Shown here: piece by piece, positions 1-7,063 of the stretch
Layout: every line of letters starts with the position of its first letter
Numbering within the stretch: position 1 is the first letter of the stretch
Assembly: GCA_016098155.1 (NCBI GenBank)
Contig: JAAAJB010000791.1
Location: forward strand, 695 to 12,707
DNA length: 12,013 bases
DNA from: Actinomortierella ambigua
Taxonomy: Eukaryota > Mortierellomycota > Mortierellomycetes > Mortierellales > Mortierellaceae
Direction: 5' to 3'
The notes under the pieces: model-generated
Seen by the model: the letters and a program-made list of their open reading frames with translations, nothing else
Databases searched by the model: none
What the model was told of the DNA's origin: nothing
Program-made: the position numbers and the translations under genes

Positions 1-575
1 AGTTGGTATTTGTATCATAACCCCCATCACGGCGGTCCGCGCGTGGAAATAGGGGAAAAAAAAAAAAAAAAAAAAAGGGAAGGGAGGTGGGGAGGGTTCA
101 TTCATTGTTATTTTCATAGCTCGGAAAATCAAAAAATAAATAATAGAAGGCGACTCTGCGGAGGGTCATCATACGCCATTCAAAGAAAGAGGGTGAACCG
201 TGCATGCATGTCATGCAGACCATGACCAAAGGGGTGCAAATCCATCAATCTCTCCTTGCTACGTGTGATATTCCCCCCCCCCCTCCAGCTCCTGTCCCTC
301 AAAAGGCTTCTGCTACCCTCTTATTCTTCAGCATCCTACAGAGATGTCGGCTCCATTCTATCTATGAGCCTTGTTCAGGTGCCTGTTCTTATCCTCTTGG
401 ATAAATCTGTGGAGTATCAAACTCGCAGTCCTTCAACGTTTTTCGATGATTAGACTCATTCCCACACAGCTACTATCACTGTATGTGTTCTAGACAGGTG
501 GGAATTACCCCTAGATTAGTGAGAAAAAAAAACCGATCCCAGACTTTTAAACATGTGTTGAACCATCACCTCACG
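1..575. other. Upstream non-coding region
   Basis: No supportable gene here. It starts with an uninterrupted run of 21 A (56-76) followed by a purine-rich G/A stretch, and has a C-rich homopolymer near 272-283. Open frames are short, lack family features and have no splice or promoter logic. The last part presumably holds the upstream promoter of the oxidoreductase gene. Confidence 0.6.
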
Positions 576-583
576 TATAAATA
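576..583 (+). promoter_or_regulatory. TATA box of the FAD oxidoreductase gene
   Basis: TATAAATA lies 116 bp before the start codon at 699. The region between is pyrimidine-rich, and transcription would be expected to begin about 25-35 bp downstream. Position and consensus fit an RNA polymerase II core promoter. The start site itself is not visible. Confidence 0.6.
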
Positions 584-698
584 CATCTTGCCCAGTCTTG
601 AAAGCGGCAGTCTTTATTTCTCACAAACTTTCCTTTCCCACCACTGCACCGAACAACTACTACCACCCCAACCGACATTTTCCCACCCACCTTCCAAG

Positions 699-2422
699 AT
701 GGAACAGAACCCTACTCTTCACGCAGCCACCGCCGCCTTGGGCACCGACCCTCTGGTCAACAAGCAGCCAATGCAGACACACATGGGCATCCAGTGCATG
801 ACGGCCCCTACCCTGACCAACTGGGGCGGTAACCAGACATGCCAGCCCAAGAAGCTGTTTTACCCAACCTCGGTCGAGGACTGCCAGGCCATCCTCAAGG
901 AAGCCTGCCAGCTCAAGCTCCCTGTCCGCTGCATGGGCATTGGCCACTCGTTCAGTCGCGTGGCCATGAACGACGATGGCTACATGCTGTCGATGACGCA
1001 GATGCGTGCCATGCAGCCGCCCAGGCGCATGGCTGACCTCAGCGATGCCTGGGTTGTCACCGTGCAAGCCGGCGTGACGGTGCGCGAGCTTGACCAGATG
1101 CTCCGCCAGCATAACCCACCCTTGGCACTCGCCACGACAGTCTCCACCGACAACATCACCGTCGGCGGTATGACCTCGGTGGGTTCCGTTGGTGTGATGA
1201 CCGAGAAGAGCAGCGTCAGCGACCTCATCTGTGAGCTGACCTTGCTCAACAGCTCGGGCGAGCTCTGTCATTTCTCAGAGGCCAAGGACTCTCGCGAGTT
1301 TTCGGCCGCCTGCTGCAGCTTGGGTCTCATGGGCATTGTCTGCGACATTACGCTCAAGCTGATTCCCATGACCGACCTGCGCGTGGCCGTCCTCGACAGC
1401 CGTCCAGATATGATGACGATCCTCGCTGGCAAGCGTGACTTTGTCAAGAAGGCCGTTCACGATGCCGATGGTACCCAGCTTATGTACTGGCCCGACCATC
1501 AAGCGTCGTCGATGATGAATCCTACTATCTGGATGAAACAGTACCGTTGGACGGACCGCCCTCTCCAGCTCGCAAAGAACACCAAGCTCGAGGTCTCTGA
1601 CCCGATCTTCAAGTCCTTCAAAACGGGTGAGGTCGTCCAGGAGATTCCTGATGCGATGCATTTCTCCACTGAGGGCTCCAAGATTACCCTTGTCGAAGCT
1701 GGCGTTAATTTCAAGTGCGATGATGACTTGGTCAACGTTGTAGAATGTCTCGACATGCTTATCAAGGAGGTATGTTTTTTTTCTACTACTCTTCTTTTCC
1801 TTTTTTTAAATGTAGATGTTTATCCACGCTTCCTACACTTGATATTCGACCCACGAAAAACTCATCTCGATATAAAATCCCAAACTAGGTCAATGAATTT
1901 TCTAGCCCCAGCAAGAAGAGCATCTCCATCGAGATGCGCATTGTCCGTGCCTCCTCAAAGATGATGTCGCCCATCCATGACATGGACCCCACTGCCAAGT
2001 ATTGTTGCATCAACTTCATCTCCCTCTCAGGTACCCAGGGGTTCGACCAGTTTGCGTGCAACATGATCTGTAAGATCATGAACAAGTACCACGCCATGTA
2101 AGTATTTTCGTTTTCTTGGTCAATTTGTTGTAGTAGTTTTCTCTTGGAATGTTGAGGCAACAGTGAGAAAAAAAAGGGCTTTGATATCGATAAGGGCTTC
2201 TCTTTTCTTTTTAAAAAAAAAAACACGCACACTATCCTTCCTCCACCTTCTCTAAATAGCCCCCCATGGTCCAAGCAGTGGGAGAACATCCCGGAGGTCA
2301 AGAAGAAGATGGCAGACTTTTACGGTGACCGCGTGATGCAATTTGATCACATTCGCCGCAAGTACGATACTCACGGCATTTTTGTGAACAAGTCGTTCCA
2401 GGGCCTGTTTAAGAGCCACTAA
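699..2422 (+). CDS. FAD-binding (PCMH-type) oxidoreductase, aldonolactone oxidase-like; three exons
   Basis: Exons 699-1769, 1889-2097 and 2260-2422 join in frame to 480 residues. A FAD PCMH domain spans roughly residues 48-224. It includes GIGHS at 80-84, whose His83 aligns with the histidine that binds FAD covalently in L-gulonolactone and D-arabinono-lactone oxidases. The C-terminal half matches the ALO-type substrate domain in length and ends ...FVNKSFQGLFKSH. Relatives oxidise aldonolactones to ascorbate or erythroascorbate with O2; the actual substrate here is not established. The start at 699 is chosen because it follows the TATA box and leader and has AAG ATGG context. The frame is open further upstream to 483, but that is promoter sequence. 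There is no signal peptide or membrane segment. Oddities: the family HWxK motif reads PPWSK (residues 428-432), and the usual GTHGTG-like loop reads VGSVGVM (161-167). Both suggest a divergent subfamily. Confidence 0.9.
1770..1888 (+). other. Intron 1 of the FAD oxidoreductase gene
   Basis: A 119-nt phase-0 intron. The donor is GTATGT after the GAG codon and the acceptor is ACTAG. A long T-rich tract follows the donor. Reading through gives an unrelated tail and an early stop; splicing restores a family-like C-terminal domain. Confidence 0.85.
2098..2259 (+). other. Intron 2 of the FAD oxidoreductase gene
   Basis: A 162-nt intron with donor GTAAGT and acceptor AAATAG. It splits an isoleucine codon (AT|C), so the joined reading passes from NKYHA into IPPWSKQW. 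It contains A and T homopolymers. Confidence 0.85.
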
Positions 2423-2537
2423 ACGCACTTCCCACCCCCCTGTTTCCCATGAAGTGCACGGTCAACATGTTTAGTGGACATATACTGTCACACAGAATGT
2501 TGAGATGTGAATTTACATCGTGATCTTGTTTCTGCCC

Positions 2538-2543
2538 AATAAA
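2538..2543 (+). terminator. Polyadenylation signal of the FAD oxidoreductase gene
   Basis: AATAAA lies 116 bp after the TAA stop, with a GTGTG element just downstream. This is the normal arrangement of a eukaryotic cleavage and polyadenylation site. The cassette array starts about 60 bp further on. Confidence 0.7.
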
Positions 2544-2840
2544 CCTGTGTGAAAAAAAAGGAAATAGGCGCAGCATTATGCTTCTCACCCCCTACCCCCA
2601 GTTCTGTTGCGTAGGGCCTGTGATTCTGGGACACCCGCTCAATGATATGCCCATTATGCCTTCCGTTGTCCTCAATATTGTGAGAATATTTGTCCCACCC
2701 CCTTTGCGGGTTTTTCTTATTGCACGTATACTACCGGTTGTTGTTCCCTTTGATCTATGCATATTGCATGGACGACATTCAACAACAGCCCTTCCACGTG
2801 CACCTATGAAATAATGCACTCCCACCCCCCTTTTTGTAAC

Positions 2841-2902
2841 CAAGGTCAACAATCCCAGTGCCTTCTGGTGCCTCCCCTCTAGCGACTTCCTTTCGTATAA
2901 TA
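2841..2902 (+). promoter_or_regulatory. SSP-type promoter block, copy 1
   Basis: It holds CCAAGGTCAACAATCCCAG followed by CTAGCGACTTCC and a TATA-like element, TATAATA (2896-2902). The same order and spacing occur at 6410-6463 and 9171-9237, where the TATA is TATAAAA and TATAAAG. The change in the TATA core fits decay together with the dead gene downstream. Confidence 0.6.
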
Positions 2903-3300
2903 CCGCTGAGACTCACAAAATAACATCCTATCATACTTCTAAATGCGCCACAGCATTCCACACAACCTTCTACATCTAAAGACTCTTTATTCAGCACGTT
3001 CAGCAAGCCGGGTAGCATTAGCCTTGCCATCGATGTGTTTCATCCTTTCTTCCGACTCACCGTATCCTCAAACGCATTCTCGCTTTCGTAGGTCAAGGTT
3101 CCCCCCCCCGCCATCTCACCATTGCTGCCATCACCGCGACTATCTTCGCTCGAGCACGGTTTCCAAGTCCAACTCGGAGAAAAAAGATGATCTTCTATAC
3201 GTTTTCGGGCCTGTTTCAGGCGAGTGCTTTCAAACCCCTACACCTATCAAGTTTGCGTCAGCCCGGACCACTGCTGACGCTTGCGATAGAAGAGAGTATG
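2903..3300 (+). pseudogene. SSP copy 1: remnant of the small secreted four-cysteine protein gene
   Basis: The leader (2903-3091) aligns with those of copies 2 and 3. The expected intron donor at about 2994 reads GCACGT instead of GTAAGT, while the TAG acceptor at 3089-3091 remains. After a C9 tract (3102-3110) the signal-peptide codons for the ATIAAI-like segment are recognisable near 3112-3150. The start codon is absent, there is a short deletion inside the signal region, and nearly all of the mature domain is gone: only about 140 bp separate the signal remnant from the conserved 3' flank, against about 290 bp in the intact copies. The 168-codon open frame across this region runs through leader and intron and is not a credible protein. 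Confidence 0.75.
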
Positions 3301-3785
3301 CATGTGCTTATCTGTGTGTATGTCTTGTTCGTTTTCCGGCAGTGGAAATTGGCGATGATGGAAAGGCTTGTGAATACGTTCAGGAGGTAATTCATCCCCT
3401 ACAATTTTTTTTGTATTTTGTGTGGTCTTCGTGTTGCACAGTGTATTAGTAGATTGTAGAGCTTCATCTTCGCCGAGAGCTATGTGGTTCGAATGAGGTA
3501 GTTCGAGTGATAGAAAGTGGGAATTTGTGTTTGGATATAGACCACACATAGTCGATTCTATTATTACCAACGGACTCCATCACCATGTCAGTCCAGAGGC
3601 GTGCACAACAGGCAATGTCCAGTGCCATCGGTAGGCCATGTGAGATAGTTCAAGGTACCTTCTATAGACGTATATGAGCGTCCATGCATAATTAAGTAAT
3701 AAAAGGAACGAGCAGGATGTATCTTTGCTCGCATGATTCGGTTGGGGATAAGAGCGCGTTCACGTTGATATTGTATCTATACTCT
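3300..3785. other. Cassette 3'-flank block, copy 1
   Basis: Conserved non-coding-looking sequence shared with 9895-10580 and more weakly with 7090-7570. Landmarks are the GCGATGATGG block, GTAGTTCGAGTGATAGAAAG-like sequence near 3500, and GGTAGGCCATGTGAGAT at 3631. A - strand frame (3247-3570) aligns with one in copy 3 (9842-10222), but no family is recognised and copy 2 does not keep it. Confidence 0.5.
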
Positions 3786-3801
3786 TAAAAAAAATTATTA
3801 G

Positions 3802-4205
3802 AGAAAGGAAAATATTGCCTCTCCTGATCCTGAATGTCGAGTCTGCAGAGGACTGCCATGCGCTTCATCTGCGCGGCGTGTCTTTCATGTACCCTCTCCT
3901 TCTCCTGATCCCGACTTTGTAGAGGCCGTTCCCGTTCCCGTTCCTAGCGTGCGCAAGAGAGGCCGTCCACGGAAATCCATCGATGCTCCCGATCCACCTG
4001 TTATGCGCAAGAGAGGCCGCTCGCCGATCTATTAGCTACCACAAGAAACAACAGTGGAGGCCACAGTTCGTCTTCCTGACGATCCCTTTGTGCTCAGGAG
4101 AGGTCGCCCGCCACGTTATGGGTTGGCACAGGAAACAGGCGCCGTAGTGGGAGGAGAGAACGTTATGGCCATGGATATCATGGCCAGGTCTGTTGCTGGC
4201 CAAAG
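3802..4205 (+). pseudogene. Broken AT-hook protein frame inside the insertion
   Basis: One + frame carries three AT-hook-like cores: RKRGRPRK (3952-3975), RKRGRS (4006-4023) and RRGRPPR (4096-4116). It begins with a cysteine cluster, CRVCRGLPC, near 3835. The frame is interrupted by one TAG (4033-4035) between hooks two and three and has no in-frame ATG near its open start. A good donor (GTGAGT, 4206) and a pyrimidine-rich CAG acceptor (4290) follow it. AT-hooks bind the minor groove of AT-rich DNA, so the ancestor was probably a small chromatin or DNA-binding protein. The specific family is not recognised. Confidence 0.5.
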
Positions 4206-4362
4206 GTGAGTACACTTCACCACCACAATTGCTGTGTTGTAAGGTCAATATTTTTTTTCTGCCTTCCTTGCATTGTCATTCCCTCTTCAGCAGAACCCTC
4301 ATATCAAAGTATATCGCCACTATTTATTATATAATAGGCATTGCTTTGATATGGCATTCTGA

Positions 4363-4803
4363 GCGCACCTAATTAAGCATCGTCCCGGGCTATCGATATG
4401 CACAAGAAGACAAAGAGTCAACAGGAATAGGGAAACAACATGCGACGACGGCGACAAAGTCGACGAAGGAGCCGAGGCCGAGGTAGGTGCAAATGAAGGA
4501 ATCAATGGAGGAGTCGACGGCGTAGTCGAAGGGGACGAAGAGGGCTGTGGTATTGAGAAGGATGGTCTACCCCCATACAAGCTGCCGGCCAAAGCTCGGC
4601 CAGCCCATCATGCCTATTCACAACATCAACCCATCGCGCGATCTCTCGGCCTCGGTCGGGGTAGGGCGCCAGTGGAGGGGTCAATGGAGGAGTTGACGGC
4701 GCGCAGCCAACGGGGACGTAGAGGCTGTGGTGTTGAGGAAGGAATACAAGCTGCTGCTAAAACTCGGCCAGCTCCGTCAACCTCCAGCGCGCGGTCTCCG
4801 TAA
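4363..4803 (+). pseudogene. Open frame with no start, Arg/Gly/Glu-rich, inside the insertion
   Basis: 146 codons stay open in one + frame with no ATG near the beginning. The reading is acidic and glycine-rich (VGANEGINGGVDG, EGDEEGCG), then has an RGRRG patch. A neighbouring + frame continues as KEYKLLLKLGQL, VTRLIVRGLGKRVITAEI and a TAA near 4900. This suggests a frameshift between two halves of one former gene. Repeat-driven codon bias could also keep the frames open. No family recognised. Confidence 0.3.
4477..4790 (+). repeat. Imperfect internal tandem duplication, offset 179 bp
   Basis: TCAATGGAGGAG occurs at 4502 and 4681. Each is followed by GACGGCG, then GGGGACG, GAGGCTGTGG- or GAGGGCTGTGG-like sequence, TGTTGAG/TATTGAG, ATACAAGCTG and CTCGGCCAG. 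The copies differ by substitutions and small indels, including one base in the AAA(G)CTCGG segment that shifts the frame. Confidence 0.7.
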
Positions 4804-5123
4804 TGTCACTCGCCTGATCGTTCGTGGCCTTGGCAAGAGAGTCATTACCGCAGAGATCATCACCGACCCATGCAAGAGCGAAACTGTCAACAACACATAA
4901 CCCTTCATTCCGCAGGCTTCAGTTCCCTGGAAAACCGGCCTTTGCCATACCTATTAGCAAGTTTCAGGGCCAAACACCACGTTGACCTCCACCTCTACAC
5001 TCCCGTCTTTACTCATAGCCAGTTCAATCTGTGCCCTCACCAGATCCTAATAAATTCGCAAAACCCAGATCCCCAATTTGATTTTCTGAGCCCCGCACGA
5101 TCAGTCGCCTTGTAGAATCTTTG
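4804..5123 (+). other. 3' part of the insertion before its A tail
   Basis: Apart from the short frame that ends near 4900, this stretch shows no gene. It is C/A-rich and has AATAAA at 5049-5054. It resembles a 3' untranslated region ending at the A run. Confidence 0.4.
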
Positions 5124-5162
5124 AAAAAAAAAAAAAAAAAAACTTGGCACAGCGCAGCAGAC

Positions 5163-5192
5163 GAGGCCGAGGTCGAGGTCCAGGTCGAGGTC
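5163..5192 (+). repeat. Hexanucleotide repeat (GAGGTC), five units
   Basis: Five units of GAGGTC with two substitutions. Copy 3 has a shorter, less regular version at about 10624-10640, so the tract has expanded or contracted since duplication. It reads as RGRGRG in one frame but no gene is supported. Confidence 0.65.
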
Positions 5193-5229
5193 AAGGGTGC
5201 GAGGCTGGAGGTAAGTGGGCATTTGCTTG

Positions 5230-5246
5230 CCGTATTCTCAGTACGG
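5230..5246. other. Conserved inverted repeat, copy 1
   Basis: CCGTA, a 7-nt loop and TACGG form a perfect 5-bp inverted repeat. The same arms and loop length occur at 10672-10688 within otherwise diverged sequence. It may be a binding site or a small hairpin; function unknown. Confidence 0.4.
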
Positions 5247-5824
5247 TTTTGCATGCTACCTTTGGGGTACAAGACTGCTTAGGGACAATACATTATGTAC
5301 AATGTTTCAACGTACACACAACCTTGTACATTTGAAATGGGCACAAATACACCATGCGGGGTATAGCAGCGACCAGAAGAAGCTGTCTACTCCAGATAGA
5401 ATCAAGCGCAAGGCTGGGAACGTGTAGACTACTAAACATTCGTATCCGATTTAGAACGCTTATGAAATACCACATTTGAAGAGAAAAGTGCCTACCCTCC
5501 CCTTGTTGTGGTACTACCTCTTGCCTCGCTGTCCCTTGGTCCTTCTAATGAGAAGAATCCAAAAGAGATGACGACAAGGGTGAAAGATACCATATCTACC
5601 AGTCATTCTCACAATGACTAGTCTAGCATGGATTTACTATTGTGTCATCCTCATTGAGCAGATTATTTATGTAGAAACGACACCCTCATTTCGCAAATAT
5701 AGTTCTGCTGCCTGGATCACATCCAGAAAAAAAATACGTACCTTGATTCTGTCACTCAGCCCTGCCTTCTGGATGCTGTAATGATGCTCCTAGTCTTTGT
5801 GTGCCGTCGCACAAGCGGACATCA
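5247..5824. other. Cassette middle/tail, copy 1, without a supported gene
   Basis: It aligns with 10689-11278 and, from about 5450, with 8380-8830 in copy 2. On the - strand there are splice-like points, such as AATCAAG|GTACGT near 5743, and a VIVRMTG-like reading near 5600-5625. Indels between copies are not multiples of three, so present coding is unlikely. These may be decayed downstream exons of the - strand cassette gene. Confidence 0.4.
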
Positions 5825-6321
5825 CTACAGAAATAATCGCAAAAATACTTTCTTCTTTGGTAAAGTCGTCCTTGTCTCCTCGATGTCGATGTTACCTGGT
5901 GTCTTAAATTGAATTGGTTCGTCTGAGAAATTCTTTTGCGCAAAGCCCTCTTCTTCACGCTCCACTTTCAGGACGAACTTCAATAATTGCTCTTCTACAT
6001 ACTCTACGAGGTCTTGCTATCCCCATGAAGCGCGGGCGCAGGGCGAGAAAGCAGGGATGAGAAAGCGTCACCGGACCGACTGTTCTGTGTACCTGAACTC
6101 GATCCTTCGGATGGGACAAGGAGAAAGACGCAAACTCTTACCTGCGTGAGACTCGATCCTGCAACCTCAAGTCTCGTAGTCTCAACACTGTCATGCTGAA
6201 GGTGCGCAAAGCTGAACACCTGCACCCCACCTTTTCATGGTACGTACACCACCTTTTCCACAATGTTGTGAGACAGTGTCTTCTCTATTCGTGTGCCTGA
6301 GGTCACAGGCTGCTGTTTCAT
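5825..6321 (-). pseudogene. Cassette - strand gene, copy 1; unknown function, in-frame TGA
   Basis: On the - strand an ATG at 6321-6319 opens a frame (MKQQPVTSGTRIEK...) that meets TGA at 6237-6235. The same frame then continues (VQVFSFAHLQHDSVETT...SLTQ) to 6142. A strong donor, CAG|GTAAGAG, starts a 125-nt intron (6017-6141) ending GGGATAG. The next exon (6016-5825) continues in phase 0 with a helix-like QDLVEYVEEQLLKF and a charged KVEREEEGFA, and stops at TAG. Ignoring the TGA, this would be about 123 residues. Start, splice sites, lengths and the TGA are shared with copy 3 (11776-11279). I do not recognise the family; there is no signal peptide. It could be a pseudogene, a gene with a missed small exon, or a readthrough case. 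Its start lies about 135 bp from the divergent SSP copy 2 TATA box. Confidence 0.5.
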
Positions 6322-6396
6322 CCCCAATATCTAAGCGTGAATGACCCTTCGAAGTACGTACTCTTTATCCTTGCAGGCTACAGTTACTCAATCCTG
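5941..6396 (-). repeat. Near-identical 456-bp segment shared with 11395-11862
   Basis: By eye about 15 differences separate this from 11395-11862, including an 11-bp insertion and a single-base insertion in the latter. Neighbouring cassette sequence is visibly more diverged (about 80-85%). The segment covers the 5' two-thirds of the - strand gene and its upstream region, and is missing from the copy 2/copy 3 junction. Confidence 0.8.
6017..6141 (-). other. Intron in the - strand cassette gene, copy 1
   Basis: 125 nt on the - strand, donor GTAAGAG, acceptor GGATAG, with a C/T-rich 3' part. The exact counterpart in copy 3 is 11471-11595, same length, nearly identical. Both flanking exons are in phase 0. 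Confidence 0.6.
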
Positions 6397-6409
6397 ATTT
6401 CCTTTCGAC

Positions 6410-6463
6410 TCCAAGGTCAACAATCCTGGTGCTCCCCCTTTAGCGGCTTCCTTTCGTATAAAA
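6410..6463 (+). promoter_or_regulatory. SSP promoter, copy 2
   Basis: CCAAGGTCAACAATCC, then TTTAGCGGCTTCC and TATAAAA (6457-6463). This order is kept in all three cassettes. The - strand gene of copy 1 starts at 6321 in the opposite direction, so the region works, or worked, as a bidirectional spacer. Confidence 0.65.
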
Positions 6464-6556
6464 CCACCGACACTCACAGATCATGTCCTCCGTCTAAATC
6501 CGCCACTGCACCCCCCACACAACCCTACATCTAAAATATCTAAAGACCCTCCACCA

Positions 6557-6656
6557 GTAAGTTCAATAAATCGAATACGGTTGGCTTTGCTATCAATGTC
6601 TTCGATCCTTTCTTGTTGGCTTACCGAATCCTCAAACGCACTCTCACTTTCAATAG
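6557..6656 (+). other. Intron in the 5' leader of SSP copy 2
   Basis: Donor GTAAGT (6557), branch-like CTTACC near 6620 and acceptor CAATAG (6656) give a 100-nt intron 16 nt before the start codon. The matching intron in copy 3 is 98 nt. CAG at 6660 is an alternative acceptor. This places the upstream in-frame ATG at 6613 inside the intron. Confidence 0.65.
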
Positions 6657-6672
6657 CCAGGGCTTCCCAAAA

Positions 6673-7023
6673 ATGCCACGCTACCTGACCCTCCTCGCCA
6701 TTGCTGCCATCGGCACGACTACCTTCTTGAGTACGCTCGCCCACGGTGCCACTCTCAAAACTTGGGATAGCTTGGGCGGCGATCACACATACGTGATCAA
6801 TCACGATGAGTGCGTGAATCTCCCTACCCCGTACACTCTCAAGAGGGCCACCTTCGACGGTATCGGTTGCTCTTTCTTTAATAACAACGATTGCACTTAC
6901 AGAGTCATGGAATGGGACCTTGCTGACGTTGTTCGAGCCAGGTTTGCGAAGAATTTTAAGGGCACCCTCACGGATAGAAAGTCCTTCCGCTGTAGAACGG
7001 AAATCAAGTCAGCCCTAGTTTAG
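6673..7023 (+). CDS. Small secreted four-cysteine protein, copy 2 (SSP-2)
   Basis: 116 residues. The N-terminus is a classic signal peptide (MPRYLTLLAIAAIGTTTFLS, likely cut after LAHG at residue 25), leaving about 91 residues. Mature cysteines are at 47, 66, 74 and 107, enough for two disulfides. The ECVNLP...GCSFFNNNDC pattern recalls fungal small secreted proteins of beta/gamma-crystallin-like type; this is a motif-level inference only. It is secreted and could act outside the cell as an effector, antimicrobial or wall protein, but nothing in the sequence decides this. The start at 6673 is supported by the leader intron and by alignment with SSP-3. Compared with SSP-3 the signal peptide is well conserved while the mature part is highly diverged except for the cysteines. 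Confidence 0.8.
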   Translation: MPRYLTLLAIAAIGTTTFLSTLAHGATLKTWDSLGGDHTYVINHDECVNLPTPYTLKRATFDGIGCSFFNNNDCTYRVMEWDLADVVRARFAKNFKGTLTDRKSFRCRTEIKSALV

Positions 7024-7057
7024 TCTCGCACGCCTGTCACGCGAAAAAAAACGCACG

Positions 7058-7063
7058 ATTAAA
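7058..7063 (+). terminator. Polyadenylation signal of SSP copy 2
   Basis: ATTAAA, 34 bp after the TAG stop, in a GATTAAAACTACGTTTG block that is also present after SSP-3. ATTAAA is the commonest variant of AATAAA. Confidence 0.5.

Larger units (their letters stand above)
3794..5142 (+). mobile_element. Poly(A)-ended insertion in cassette copy 1, possibly retroposed
   Basis: Copies 1 and 3 align up to an A8 tract (3786-3793; near 10583-10590) and again from 5150 (10611). Copy 3 has only about 25 bp between these points; copy 1 has about 1.35 kb ending in 19 A (5124-5142). AATAAA lies at 5049-5054, 69 bp before the A run. Insertion at an A tract with a 3' A tail is what target-primed reverse transcription leaves. 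No reverse transcriptase or terminal repeat is seen, and the A tract prevents recognition of a target duplication. A plausible unspliced intron (4206-4290) argues against a simple spliced-mRNA copy. A deletion in copy 3 is the alternative. Confidence 0.55.
2600..6395 (+). repeat. Cassette copy 1 of a three-copy tandem array
   Basis: From about 2600 the sequence aligns by eye with 8966 onward, starting at the shared TTCTGGGACACCC block (2622 and 8991). The alignment runs through promoter, leader, a decayed SSP gene, the block around 3300-3380 (matching about 9890-9960), the GGTAGGCCATGTGAGAT block (3631; 10312) and GGGATAAGAGCGC (3748). It breaks at an insertion (3794-5142), resumes at the CAGCGCAGCAGACGAGG block (5150; 10611) and continues to 6395. 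It is the longest copy because of the insertion. Its + strand gene is dead and its - strand gene is broken. Confidence 0.8.

Noticed and set aside
483..698. 72-codon N-terminal extension of the oxidoreductase.
   Set aside because: It would cover the TATA box and the pyrimidine-rich leader; the family N-terminus is reached from the ATG at 699.
660..1271. 203-codon open frame on the - strand.
   Set aside because: Shadow of exon 1 of the FAD oxidoreductase, whose + strand reading has clear family motifs.
2943..3449. 168-codon + strand open frame over the dead SSP copy.
   Set aside because: It runs through leader, intron and 3' flank of the pseudogene and does not match the SSP reading beyond the signal remnant.
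6142..6200. tRNA- or SINE-like internal promoter: GATCGAGTC on the - strand matches the B-box consensus.
   Set aside because: No cloverleaf can be closed (T-arm and anticodon stems do not pair) and the sequence is better explained as an exon ending at a strong splice donor.
6613..6672. Upstream ATG giving SSP-2 a 20-residue extension.
   Set aside because: It lies within the predicted leader intron and would place the signal peptide internally; SSP-3 has no equivalent.
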